From positions 45,917,385 to 45,981,384 of the forward strand of contig OZ021727.1 in the NCBI GenBank assembly GCA_963978545.1: DNA of 64,000 bases, in the 5' to 3' direction. This DNA comes from Linyphia triangularis. Lineage: Eukaryota > Arthropoda > Arachnida > Araneae > Linyphiidae. Each line of letters begins with the position of its first letter. Within the stretch, counting starts at the first letter, position 1. The notes beneath the pieces were generated by a model that ran no database searches, had not been told where the DNA came from, and saw only the letters and a program-made list of their open reading frames with translations. A program made the translations under genes and the position numbers. Positions 10,901 through 22,025 of the stretch are shown one piece after another.

Positions 10901-13900
10901 AATTTCTATAATAAATTAACACTGTATGGATGGTCACTTGTTAATGTGAGCTATCGAAATGAAATGCTTGAATTTTACTTAAGTATTTACACTTGTAATT
11001 TTTAAAGAAATCCATATGATTAACACTTCCTTGGGTTTCAATCGGTCTTTTATATTCAACAATTCTCTATGTTAGTGTAAAATGTTACTAATATGAATCA
11101 TGAGCATCATATTTAGCATTTCTGATTGTAGGGCATGAACCAGTTCAGCAGCAGAACAGTTAACCTCTTGCCTGTGACACCCGAACTCAATTCCGGCAAC
11201 TCAAATGCGTTTTCAAATATATTTCACAGGCAAAGGTTAATTTGATCTTTAAACTATTTATTAATCTTTTTCAGAGTACCTTAGACTATAATGTCTACTT
11301 TTTTTAAAATCCATTTCTCATACGACACTGTGTCTTCTTTTGAATAATCCAATAAATGCATTTTTCTGTTTTTGCATTCCTTACAATTCCTCTCTGAACA
11401 CTCTTTAATATTGTCTTTATCCCACAACAAACTTTTGTACATCTCAGCTGGGATATTCTCTGAAACAATCTTTATCTGTTTTAATTTTATCTACATAAGT
11501 TTCATGAAGCCGACAGATACGAGTTTCGTAGGCCTATTTTTTTCTAAAAACACCAAAATGGTCAAGGTTTACAAAACGTAGAGTAATGTATGGAATATTG
11601 CATACACTAGCTGAGAAGGTCTTGTGAAGGTTTTGTAAACTGTTGTTCAAGTACCTTTTATGTTTCTTCATTCTTTTTCTGGTTATTTTATCTTTCATTC
11701 CAAGACATTAAGTGAAGCAAGAATAGTCTTCCAAAAAAATTCTGAATAACTTTTTTAATCTGTCCCAAAAGGGCTTGAATTCAGGTTTTTTCTTTAACAT
11801 TTCTTCTTCTGAGATTTTTGAATATTTTTTAACTTCATTGAGGAACTTATAATTTTCCCAGCTACGCAACAGAAAAAAGATTTCCTAGATTCTTTCCTAC
11901 TGCATGTTTTCTGAGAATTACAGTCAGTTTGCAAATTAATGCTTCACGAAAAACTAATCTTTTTGTAAGAGAAGATACCTTCGAACCTTTGGTCAATTTC
12001 TTAACTTCAATATTTGGTGTTTCATTCCCCCCCCCCCCCATATTATCTACTTTTTAACTTGTTATATTTTGTTTTGTATACTTTTAGTTTTTCCTGTTTT
12101 TTATTTTCTTGTAAGCTTCTGCCCTACCATTTTTTACCTTTCCGACCACTTTTTTTCTTCTAGATTTTCTGGAATAGTAAGTTTCTGCAGATTTTTCAGA
12201 ACTTGCACACAGTGATAATGGCGAATTGTTTTGATGTTCTATAAGTTCATTTAGAACTACAGATATCCAGACTTAATATGTGCACTAACTTTTCATCTTC
12301 CTTTTTGGCTGCACAGTATCTCTTTGAACATGCTTTCCCACTTTTTTGCTTAACTCTTTGCTCTCGGGCTGGTGCAATTTTATTAATATATTTTATTTTA
12401 CCTCTTTCTTTTTTAACATGGTACTGTTCAAGTTCTTTTCTCGCTGCTTCTTCATATAACTCTGGGTTGTTTTTAACATGCTCACGTCTTTTTCTCTTGC
12501 ATTCTTTGTTTTGTTTTTACCACTCTAACTTGTATTTCATAGATTCTCTCTTGCTTTAAGCCACAATTAAAATTTAGAAAATGCATATTAAATTGGTTAA
12601 AAGATATAAAAAAATTTCTTTGCTTCCATTTATGTAACGTAACTTCAATTTTTTGTAAATTTTTTATAACATTAACTACTACTCTAAGAATAAAATCAAA
12701 TAAGACTATTAATAGCCACATTTCTATCCACTATTATGGTTGCATTTCTTTAAAAAACGTTTAAACATTCGACGCAGCTATACCACCATAATCATTCACT
12801 GTCACCAAGGTTAGGCCTATTTATATGTATGGAACTTAGCATTTTTAAAAACTTATTTATGGAGGAAATATGCTTAAATATCATGTAATGATGGACAAAA
12901 AATTTGCATAAACTTAATTTATACATAAAACACGAGAAGTAGATATCAATAAATATGTGCTTATAAAAATATATTTATTAGAAAAGAATTCAAATTCATT
13001 AGTTAGGCTTAGAATCCACTCCATGGGCAAAGCATCAACTCCATGGGCGAAGTTGTCCACGTAGTGCCCACGGAGTTGATGCCCATGGAGTTGATGAAAT
13101 CACATTTTGAGTGCAAGTTGAAGCACAGTTTTAATGTTATAAAAAGGTGTTCAGGTATTTGATGTCTTTTCATCATGTACTTCTACTATGATATAAAAAA
13201 ACAGGCAACAGTTTACATTTTATAGGTTTTATATAAGCCATGGAGTTGACAACCAATAAACATACTCGCCTAGAATTGAGAATGTCTTCTTTTTCTGTGT
13301 ACAAACAAAGCTTCATTCAGATCTATGCACAATGTAAATACATACAAAATGTCTGTCTCTCTTCAATAACACTAGACAAAAATGACTTGTATTGCCGTAT
13401 GTAAAGAATTTTAGAAAAATATCTCTGTCCATGGAGATGATGCTAAAACCTGGTTGCAAACTTAAGATAACCAAAACTTTATAAATTTAAAATATTTGTT
13501 GTAACTTCAATACGTAAAACTATTTTTCAAAATATATTTATTTAATTTTATATAAATAAAAGGTAATATTTCATGTAGTTTTAATAATATGACAACTTAT
13601 TTACGTAAACTATGGACTGGTTGCAGTCCACGGAGTTGACTTTCCTACCATATTTTGAATTATATCCTACTAAAGCAATTTAAAATAAATTTTGAATTTC
13701 AGGTAATTAATTAGCACCCATCTAGAACTAAATGATACAATTTTTTTAAATAGATATTTTTTAATGGAATAGTCAATGTTCTCGAGTTTCAAGAAAGTGC
13801 CCGTATTTGGAGAATGACCCATGTATGTTATTATTTTCAAATCTCTCTATTTTGAATTATTTAATTATACTTTTAGCAATTTTTTTTTAATAAATTCATT

Positions 13901-16900
13901 GTTAAAGCTTAGCATAATACAGGGTGTCCGTAAAAGAATGTCCCAGTCTCAATGGTATATTATAACAGTTTAATTTAGACTATTTATTACAAATCATACA
14001 TCAAATGGAAGGTAAACTAACCTAGTTTTTCTTACAAATATTCAATATGTTCACCTTTAGTTACACGGCACTCATCCAACCTATAGTCCAATTCGTCCCA
14101 CACTTTGGTTAACAAGTCCGGTGTAATGGAAGCAATAGCCTTTGTTCAAGCCCAAAAGCTAATCCACTCACTAGGTGGCGACATAGCCGTTTTCTGTAAC
14201 CATCTCATGTTTGTTCAGTTATTCTCCAGCCACCCTAAGTGTAAGTTTCATGCGGTTCCATACAAAACTAGAGACAAGTTTTGCATTGTTTACGACGCTT
14301 TGGTCCAATCTTCGAGTGGTATCTCGTTGAATGACACGTTGATGGTGGGACCTCAACTGCAGGACGACCTGACTTCCCTTCTTTTGCGATTTAGAATGCA
14401 CGAAGTTGCTGTTGCCTCCGACGTGGGGAAGATGTTCCGCCAAGTTCGAATGGAGAAGGAAGGCAGTGAATACCAGAAAATCGTGTGGTATGACAATCCT
14501 TCTGAGCAATTGCAAGATTTCTGTCTACTGACTGTTACATATGGAATGGCCTCCTCACCGTATCTTGCAATCAAAGCTCTTCAGCAACTTGCAAGAGAAG
14601 CAGAACACCCAACAGTTTCAAAAATCCAAAACCTCTGCCATTTCACAGTGGCACCACATCAGGAGTGAGGACAACCCCACTGATCTTGCAACTAGAGATG
14701 TTTCAACATCAGCTTTATCTGTGTCTTTGTGGTGGTGTGTTCCTGAATTCCTACATCAACCTAACATACATTCACCAACTACGTCAACCATGCCTGTAAA
14801 TGAAGATTTCTTAGAGCAACGTAGCAGTGTGTCTCATCTAACCAACACTAGTGCAGCCTCTGCCATGCCAAACGAGGTATTTATAATATTATGAATTTAA
14901 TTTCAAAATTTTCCTCTCTTACAAAGCTGAAAAGAATAGTGTCATACTGCCTGCAGTTTATACATAACTGTAAAACTCCTCAGAATAAGTGTAAGGGTTC
15001 TCTTATAACAAGTGAGCTTAATTGTGCAATGCAAGATCTAGTAAAAACTGTCCAAGCTATTGAGTTTTTGTATGAAATCAACACACTTCTAAAAAATAAG
15101 CCTCTTTCATGTAGAAGCAAAATCCTTTCTCTCAATCCATTTGTTGATGAATCAAGTATGCTCAGGATGGGCGCCCGCCTCAAGACATGCTGCAATTTTC
15201 TATGACCACAAACATCTTGCACTGATGCCGAAAAGCCACGCATTGACTGAGCTCATAATCAAACACTATCACATCACTCTGTTACATGCTGGACCACAGC
15301 ATGTACAATTTTGTATCCAAGAGCACTTTTGGATAATTTCTGGTCGGTTATAAATGACTTGGTTCTGATAAGGAAAGACAATCTTCCTCCTATAAATTGA
15401 AAACTGGCTCGTGTGACTGAAGTTCATCCAGGTGCTGATGGATTAGTCAGAGTTATCACACTAAATCTGCAAATGGTAATTTCGAAAGAAACTTTACAAA
15501 AGTTTGTAAACTACCAATTTAATCAACTTTTAAAGCTTTAGTTTATATTATGCCTTTTCTGTAATGTTGTTTGATATTTTTAATACATGTTGTTATTTTG
15601 ATATGCTCATAATGTTTACATCTGAATTTTTAAAAGTAAGGATTTGCGTATGTATAATTTTCTAGTTTTATATAACTGTATTATTGAAATTGTATTTCAA
15701 GGTGGGCGGTATGTTCAATCCCAAAAGCTAATATGCTCACTAGGTGGCGACATAGCCGTTTTCTATAACCATCTCATGTTTGTTCAGTTATTCTCCAGCC
15801 ACCCTAAGTGTTTGGAATGAAATGTCTGCCTGCTCAATAATTTAGAAACTGAATTAATATAACTTCAAAGAGCCATGTGTCAACTTTTTTGCGTCAAAAC
15901 ACCATTCTTCAGCCTCTTTAATTCTGTGTCTCGACTCTGTTAAATCATTAGGTAACGGCAGAACATAGACACAATCTTTTGTAGAGCCCCATAGGAAAAA
16001 ATCGCATGCTATTATATCAGGTGAACGTGGAGGTCAATGACAAAGACCTCTGTCGCCTTGACCGTTACGACCAATCCAACGGTCAGGGACTTCGACGTTC
16101 AACAAAACAGTACTCGTACATGCGCTTATCCAAAACTGTTTTGAGTAACTCTTTAATTGTGACCTTGAACCAACACTTAACAACTCTTATAGTTGATACT
16201 ATTAAAATTTATAACTGGGACATTCTTTTACACACACCCTGTACATTCGTGATTTTTACTTATCCATTAAAAGTTTAAATATTTATAAAGGCTGATTCCT
16301 ACATATTCAGTGTTTTGAAATGAGATGAATAAAAGTTGTGTTATAAATTTAACTTTTTCGAAATGAACTGTTAATTTGTGACTTTGAATGAATGTGAATA
16401 TGGAAATCATTAGCTGTGATTGTACATGGAATGTGTTCGTGAGAATTGGTTTTATTTTAGTTTTTGAATTACTTAAACCTGTTTGTGACATAAAATTTTA
16501 AAAAAGAAAGCATAATAAACTGCAGTGTGATTATATAAAAAAATAGACTTCAAGTAAGATTTCAATGCAGATTATTAGAACTAATATGTTGTATGAATTG
16601 GAATATCTTTAAAAAAAATTCAGTTATTACAAATTTAAACCAGCAGCAATTTCAATATATGCATAAAAGAAATCTATTGATATGAAGTGTGCATAAATCA
16701 TATGTTTTAGGTTATTGAACTTCTTTTGTACTTGTGAAACAATCTAATGTTTTATACAAAATCCTTTTATTTTGTTTTTCAGAAGCAGTTCTTCAGTCCA
16801 GAGAATTTCTGTCATTACAATTTGTTTAATAACCACTTTTTTGATGGAAAGGTCTCCAAAAAGTTGTTAAAACAGTTTTTGTTTGAAAATGATGATGAGA

Positions 16901-19900
16901 AAGTTGTCATATTATTGGATCCCCCATTTGGTGGGCTTATTGATGCCATCTCTCATACTCTGAGAAAATTAAATAAATGGTGGCAAGTAATAAATGAAAA
17001 GTCTTGTTCAGATGATGTTCCACTACTCTGGTTTTTCCCCTACTTTCTTGAACCACGAATAATAAAAAATATGCCAAATATGATGATGATGGATTATAAG
17101 GCAAGTATTTTTGTATTAACCTTTTAGTGATCGTCGAGTTTCTCCATCCCATAGACCTAACGCACTGTTTTATTTTCAGATTGCCCCACTGATAGAGCAT
17201 AAAAATTCACAAAACGAAAGTTGATGTTTGAATAGCAATGTCACATTCACCCTGAAATTACTTTCTTATTTCTTCATAAAATTCTTTACCTTTTGTTTCT
17301 CCCTAAAATCCCTTCATTTTGGTTCTCCTTAAAATTGTACTCGCATTTTTCTATAATTTGTAAAAAAAAATTAAAGCCTCAAAAATTCTCTAATTTTCCT
17401 CAACACCTCCAATATTCCTTCAGTGGGGAAAATAATCAGTATTCTTTTTAAGTTCTTTCAATGTTGCTTAAAAAATTAAACAAGTGTGTTTAAATTATTT
17501 TCACATATTTGTCAAAATAGTATAATTTTATAAAAATACAGCTGTTTTTTTTTTTTTTTTTTTTTTTAAGTTTAATTTGTAAAACTTATTAGTTTTTAAA
17601 ATCATTAAAAATTTTGCATAAAACTTATTAATTTTTTTGCCTCTATTGAAACTACCTTTGGAAAAAATATGTGTTATTAGTTTATCTCGGCTTTAGGAGA
17701 AAAAAATATCCCAAAAATTCCTTCTTAAATTTTTTAGAAAACTCACTTCACCCTTTATAATAGTAAAGATCCTCTAATTATCCCTTTAAATTTTTACGGT
17801 TTAGTTCTTATTTATTGTATACAATTTCATAAGTTTTGAAGCAATATTTTAGCTGGCAATGTGATTTGAAAAATATTTCATTGGGCCAATGGGACAAAAA
17901 AAATAGAGCTTTCAAAACCAGTATTTGGATTTATATATATTTCATTTTTCTTTGTTTATAATAAAACTTGGTCAGAGTTTGTATAAAACATTATTAGTTA
18001 ACTGATAAATATTACTAATGCATCATAACACAATGAAATACTACTCAAAAAAATTTAATGTTCAAATAAGTTTTAAAAAAATTGACAGTGCCATAAAATT
18101 TATAATTATTTAAAAATTATAAATTTCATAAAAGTTACTTGTAATTTTATTTCATTATTTGCTATTAATGTTAAATTAGTAAGAAAGGAATAGTATGTTT
18201 TGAATTTTTTTACCTTTTAACAAATTGGCTTGATTGTCTTATAAAATATTTGCAAGTTTTTACTGCATAACCGAGCTGTAAACTATTGTATTTTTTATTA
18301 TTATTATTATTATTCAGGTGGAGTACTGTAATCATGAAAAATTTGGAAAGAAAGCAGGATCAAAAGGATCACCTGTGCGTATTTTCACCAATATTCAAAA
18401 GTCATCATTTGTTTTGCCAAAGACTGAAGGATACAAGTAATTAACCCTGTTATTACACTACTTTATTTAATTTACTGTCTGTTATATTTACATAATCTAC
18501 GTGTGTAACTTTTTCAACCGATTTCTCAATGTCTTGTTAACTTGAAATTTTTTTCAATATTATATTCAATCGTAAAATTATTCTGCATTGGTAATGTACA
18601 ATTAATGAATGTCATCAGTCTAATGGAATATTCATCAAGCACATGAAATTTCTCTCTGTAACCATCTACTAAATAAACTAAAAACACTTTTAAGATTTTA
18701 GTTTCTAATTTTTAACATGAAAGTATCCATTGATATATACACAATTTCCATTGGTCTGATATCCTAAAACCTTTTCTACTTTTTTAGGTTCTGTAATAAA
18801 TGCCAAAGATATGTATCAAAAGAAAATAAACATTGTAATAAATGTGACAGTTGCTCTACTAAAGTATGTTCTAATTATGTATCATATTTATTCTTTTGAT
18901 TTGTTTTTAAAATTTCAAGTTATTGTTCTTGGCCATATTATGTTTGAACATCATATTAATTGTATATTTATGCCTTTTATTATTTTTACCATGCATTCAA
19001 TTTTACAAACAAGTGCATGTAATTCCCTATGATTTGCATAACCCTTAATTTATTTGAAGATGGTAATGCTATCAAACCATTTCTTTGATTTAACTAAATA
19101 CTATTCTATTTTACTATCTACTACTCCAAGGTTAAATTAACTTTTTTAATTATTATCACAAGTTCAACAATTACACTGGCTAATTATATTATGAACACAA
19201 AGTCAACATATACACTAAAAAAGTTAATGTGCTGCAGGAATTTGCTGATTTCACATCCTGTTATTGAATAAAATACATAATTATTCAAATATTTATTTAG
19301 ATGCATCATCAATTCGTTTAAAAAATAAGTTGTGTATGGAAATTTTGAATAACTGACTGACATTTGCTTAGCTTTAAGATGCAAGTTTGGAAATCTTGAC
19401 ATCTGTGGATTTTATCCCAGACACTTCTTTAAAAAATTATTAGATGTGTTGAAAGCTCAAAATACACATTTTGATCTTGCTTATTAATCTGCTTGACTTT
19501 TTCTTGTTTCTCTCATACGAGAGGTAAAAACCAGAAAATCATTCTTTTCCTTCCGAAAAAAACATTAAGTTCTCTATTGCTATTTTTATTTGCTTTATTC
19601 AATATTTGTTTCTACACTTCTTTTCATTTGATTTGATAAAAAATAACTGTTTAACTTTAGTAAACACTTTTGTAGTAGTGTTTAAACTAATAACTCTTTG
19701 TTTCACATATTTCAGCATGGTCCCACCTATAAGCATTGTGATACATGCAATATGTGTATGAAAAATTCATATATACATTGTGAAGTTCATAATAAATGTT
19801 CACCACCTAACCTAAATGTAGAAGGAAGGGCAGAACATAAATGCATGTGCAGTTCTAGTTCTGATGGCGATAATGGGAAATGCTTCAAGTGTTTTGGTTA

Positions 19901-21056
19901 TGGTCACCGAAAAAGTGATTGTCCTGTAAATATGAAGTAAGTTTAACAATAATATAATATATACTTTATTTTGAACACATTATATGTTTTATATATTTAT
20001 TTATTGTAAATATTAGTTGAGGATTTTTTATTTTTTTTTACAAGATTATAATTAAGTTTGTAAATGCAGGGTAATTAAAATATAATGTAGTTTTTTAAAA
20101 GTCGATAATTCACAAGTATTTGAGAGTCAGAAAGTACAGCTTGCACAGAAAAAACAGATACAAATAATGTGTTTTTTCATCAATCAACTAACACTGTTGG
20201 TATCTGAAACCAAATAGCTAATGTTAGTTCAGTAGGCTCATATTGTTAATCGATATGATGTTAATCCATCATATCAATGGAACAGATGTGCACCATCTGT
20301 TTGTAAAGAAACCAACTGTTTTTACTTTCAATTGAAAAAAATATTATTTTATTTTTTTAAACATTTCTATTAAAATTGCATCTTCTTACTCCCAAATGTT
20401 TCTGAATCATCTGTTTTTTAAAAGTTATGTTGGTTTTGGGCCATTTTGCATTTTAAATGCATAAAAATATGCATCTTGCATTTACACACTATTTTTAATT
20501 TTTTATTATTATTATTATTTAAATGCAAGGAACATATATATTTATAAGAATTGAAATGTTTGTATGGGAAAATAATCCAAAAGATGCTATTCTCCAAATA
20601 AATTGTACTAGTCAAACTAAAAGACTTATTTCAAACTATCTAAATATTAAGTATATAGCTTCTCATTAACTGAAATGTAAAATTAGTGAATCTTGTTCTG
20701 CAAAACTAAATTTAATTATATTCACTTCTCTTAAAAAATCATTACTAGCAACAATACTCTTATAGTTTCATATGCAGACAATATTTATCGAATTGTCTCT
20801 GAATAATAGGGCATTAAAAGGTAGACTTATAATAATAATTATATTTGTTATGGTAAAGTGATCTGATAGATATCATTACCAGATAAATAAATCCAACAGT
20901 GTTTTTATCTTTTGTTCACTCTTATATCATTATAAACTTACATAATATAATGAAGTTAACTAGAGTTAAATTAATGATATTAAAGTTTTAATCATTTTAC
21001 TACTATTTCAATAAATTTTTCTATTTTAAGTTGAACATTTTATTAAAATTGCAAAA

Positions 21057-21089
<33 letters not shown>

Positions 21090-21213
21090 CAATTTTAAAG
21101 AACAGCCAAAAGTGTTGTTTCATATAGATCTTTAATTATGTAGTTTAGTTTGCTTTTTTTTTTACAACACAATTTTTTTTTTCAGGAGCAAACAAAAGAA
21201 AAGAAGAAAATAG
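7977..21213 (+). CDS. ZCCHC4: ZCCHC4, rRNA N6-adenosine-methyltransferase (10 coding exons)
   Basis: Exons by eye: 7977-8025, 8168-8369, 8996-9179, 9401-9492, 10346-10424, 16783-17100, 18318-18436, 18788-18863, 19716-19936, 21186-21213. All phases join to an uninterrupted 455-codon frame (human ZCCHC4 is a little over 500). Domains in order: GRF-type zinc finger (residues about 14-53), a second C2H2-like finger in exon 3, a Rossmann-type methyltransferase core with the catalytic DPPF motif at 248-251, a Cys/His-rich block (about 350-420) and a CCHC knuckle (C429, C432, H437, C442), then a basic tail SKQKKRRK that may serve in nucleolar localisation. The family uses S-adenosylmethionine to place m6A on large-subunit rRNA. 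Intron 6 is GC-AG. The exon 5 donor was altered by a transposon. The start is the ATG giving [14 protein letters not shown], close to the first zinc ligands. Every exon is open and all key residues are present. Confidence 0.93.
8168..8369 (+). CDS. ZCCHC4: ZCCHC4 exon 2: GRF zinc finger
   Basis: This exon completes the glycine codon split across intron 1 and reads [13 protein letters not shown], then [21 protein letters not shown]. That is the zf-GRF pattern (Cys, Arg/Lys-Phe-Tyr-x-Cys, Cys-x-Phe-Phe-x-Trp), used by this family to contact nucleic acid. The ligands include C14/C19, C39/C42 and C48. The exon ends in a canonical GTAAGT donor. Confidence 0.93.
8546..8728. repeat. Tandem duplication in ZCCHC4 intron 2
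   Basis: 8546-8623 and 8649-8728 match in the same direction from GCTCAGCTAAAAA to TATAACCTGG/TATAACAGGG, with a period of about 103 bp. A second, separate duplication follows: 8774-8812 and 8906-8944 share ATGCTTCAAAATGATCATT. No coding consequence is expected because both lie inside the intron. Confidence 0.75.
11270..12720 (-). pseudogene. Decayed transposase of the 10427-13820 element
   Basis: Coding-like pieces on the minus strand occur in at least three frames: about 12720-12280 (Lys/Glu-rich, [32 protein letters not shown]), about 12000-11700 ([20 protein letters not shown]) and about 11590-11280 ([38 protein letters not shown]). Frame changes and stops are frequent and a C run at 12028-12038 interrupts it, so it is not functional. 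Confidence 0.6.
13018..13105. repeat. Cluster of CAYGGAGTTGA motifs
   Basis: In 88 bp the motif CCAYGGAGTTGA (or its complement TCAACTCCATGG) occurs about four to five times in both orientations, partly as inverted pairs. Further single copies occur at about 10610, 10627, 13240, 13430 and 13625. The concentration near the two ends of one transposon suggests transposase or host-factor binding sites. Confidence 0.7.
14243..14640 (+). pseudogene. BEL/Pao reverse transcriptase fragment
   Basis: Open frame (part of 14105-14668) with the Pao signature [15 protein letters not shown], then [23 protein letters not shown] and [19 protein letters not shown]. The aspartate in [10 protein letters not shown] corresponds to the first RT catalytic Asp. 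The fragment is cut off before the YxDD box, after which a deletion joins it to the pre-integrase region. Confidence 0.88.
14600..15470 (+). pseudogene. BEL/Pao integrase zinc-finger region fragment
   Basis: In shifting frames this reads [31 protein letters not shown], then [18 protein letters not shown], a [15 protein letters not shown] segment, [19 protein letters not shown], and near 15340-15460 [11 protein letters not shown] and [14 protein letters not shown]. These are the usual sequence of motifs around and after the BEL/Pao integrase. The DDE core itself is missing between GPQHVQ..FWIISGR and INDLVL. Several stops are present. Confidence 0.85.
16783..17100 (+). CDS. ZCCHC4: ZCCHC4 exon 6: catalytic DPPF exon
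   Basis: This exon of exactly 106 codons carries [26 protein letters not shown] and [13 protein letters not shown], the most conserved part of the methyltransferase. DPPF is the [DN]PP[FYW] motif of amino-methyltransferases, which holds the target adenine amino group. The acceptor is CAG at 16780-16782. The donor is AAG|GCAAGT; the next real GT would break the frame, so a GC-AG intron is the only in-frame solution I find. Confidence 0.93.
19716..19936 (+). CDS. ZCCHC4: ZCCHC4 exon 9: Cys/His-rich and CCHC knuckle
   Basis: This exon encodes [16 protein letters not shown] and further Cys/His pairs, then [14 protein letters not shown], the CCHC zinc knuckle that names the family. The phase joins with exon 8 (CSTK|HGPTYK) and exon 10 (MK|SKQKK). 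The donor is GTAAGT. Confidence 0.92.
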
Positions 21214-21226
21214 AAGTATTCTAGGC

Positions 21227-21232
21227 AATAAA
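21227..21232 (+). promoter_or_regulatory. ZCCHC4 polyadenylation signal
   Basis: AATAAA starts 14 nt after the ZCCHC4 stop (TAG, 21211-21213) and is followed by T-rich sequence. It would give a very short 3' UTR. Confidence 0.7.
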
Positions 21233-21784
21233 TTTTTTTTTTCATTATGTTTCTATTTTATTGTATTGTTATTATTATTATTTTTGAAGGAGAGAGGAAT
21301 TTTTAAGTATTCAATTACTGCCTTCATTGCTTTGCTTAAATGTACCTTCAAGAAAATTTTAAGTTCTATTTTAATATATTAAAAAATATCACTATTTCTG
21401 TATAATTTCAAACTATAACTTGGGGTGTGGAATATTGCACTATATTCTTTCAATTACACTATAACTTTCACTTTCAATTATACTATAATACTTTTCAGTG
21501 CATTTAAATTTAATGTGGATCGGTGTTATGCACTGTTTTTAAATTTTCATTAATTAAAAAAATGTACAGTTTGGTGGTATTTCTTGCGATAATTCTTACA
21601 AGTATGAAAAATACCTCCCAACCATTGAATTTGTTGATATGCTTTTTCATAATTATTACATTATTCTTTCTTGTAAGTGAAATAGGAAACAAAGAAGAAA
21701 AATTCATTGATGGGCAATGCTCAAAAGAAGATAATTCTGTGTTAAATACATTTGTTTTTCAACTTTGTAGGCTTTTATCACATT

Positions 21785-22025
21785 TCCACTGGAATTTCGG
21801 GTGTGGGAGTGTTAAAAATCTTAAAAGGCATTACCACAGCGATTTTTATCAAAATTGTTAGAACCATTTTTCAGAAATTACTGAAAAACATGATTTTTTT
21901 TTTCAATGGCAGCTACTTTATATGCATGCACAATTTTCATGAAAACCATGAGGGTAGGTCCCATGGCCACCATTGAACATTGTAAGTCAATCCTTTTGGG
22001 AATTATGCTAACCCCAGACACATTC
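21785..22025 (-). repeat. Dispersed repeat family A, copy 1
   Basis: The reverse complement aligns with 49200-49460: shared order of CCCAAAANGGATTGAC, GGCCATGNGACCT, GGTTTTC, AAAATTG, AAGTAGCTG, CATTGAAAA and TTTTCAG, then ATCGCTGTGGTAATGCC against ATCGCTATAAAAATGCC. No frame is open throughout. The family is unrecognised; see copies 2 and 3. Confidence 0.7.

Larger units (their letters stand above)
10427..13820 (-). mobile_element. DNA transposon with 4-bp target duplication at the exon 5 donor
   Basis: The ends are GGGTCATTCTCCAAA.. (10427) and the reverse complement of the same (to 13820), matching over about 27 bp with a few mismatches. ATGT flanks both sides (10423-10426, 13821-13824). 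The minus strand, about 12700-11270, holds a shattered ORF with pieces such as [48 protein letters not shown] and [11 protein letters not shown]...VSYEKW. These resemble a widespread metazoan transposon protein with a CxxHEN motif followed by a GECxxC-like motif. The subterminal DNA has about nine copies of a CAYGGAGTTGA motif. A 4-bp duplication would fit a Sola-type element, but I do not assign the superfamily. Confidence 0.85.
14143..15811 (+). mobile_element. BEL/Pao LTR retrotransposon remnant nested in the mariner
   Basis: Two 100-bp direct repeats, 14143-14242 and 15712-15811 (both start TGTTCAA, end CACCCTAAGTGT), flank coding pieces in Pao order. A purine tract (AAGGTGGGCGG) precedes the right copy, as expected next to a 3' LTR. 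The gag-protease part is absent, so the left repeat abuts reverse transcriptase directly. No clear 5-bp target duplication is seen. Removing the block rejoins the mariner transposase (..FIPK / AIASITP..) in frame. Confidence 0.85.
13920..16241 (-). mobile_element. Tc1/mariner-like element, internally deleted
   Basis: The ends are CAGGGTGTCCGTAAAAGAAT on the left and the near-complement on the right (reverse complement CAGGGTGTGTGTAAAAGAAT), each flanked by TA (13918-13919, 16242-16243). The minus strand carries the C-terminal half of a DDE transposase: about 16100-15830 gives [20 protein letters not shown] with stops and shifts, and 14140-14030 gives [30 protein letters not shown] and a stop. 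The N-terminal half is missing. A BEL/Pao fragment sits inside the C-terminal region. Confidence 0.88.
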
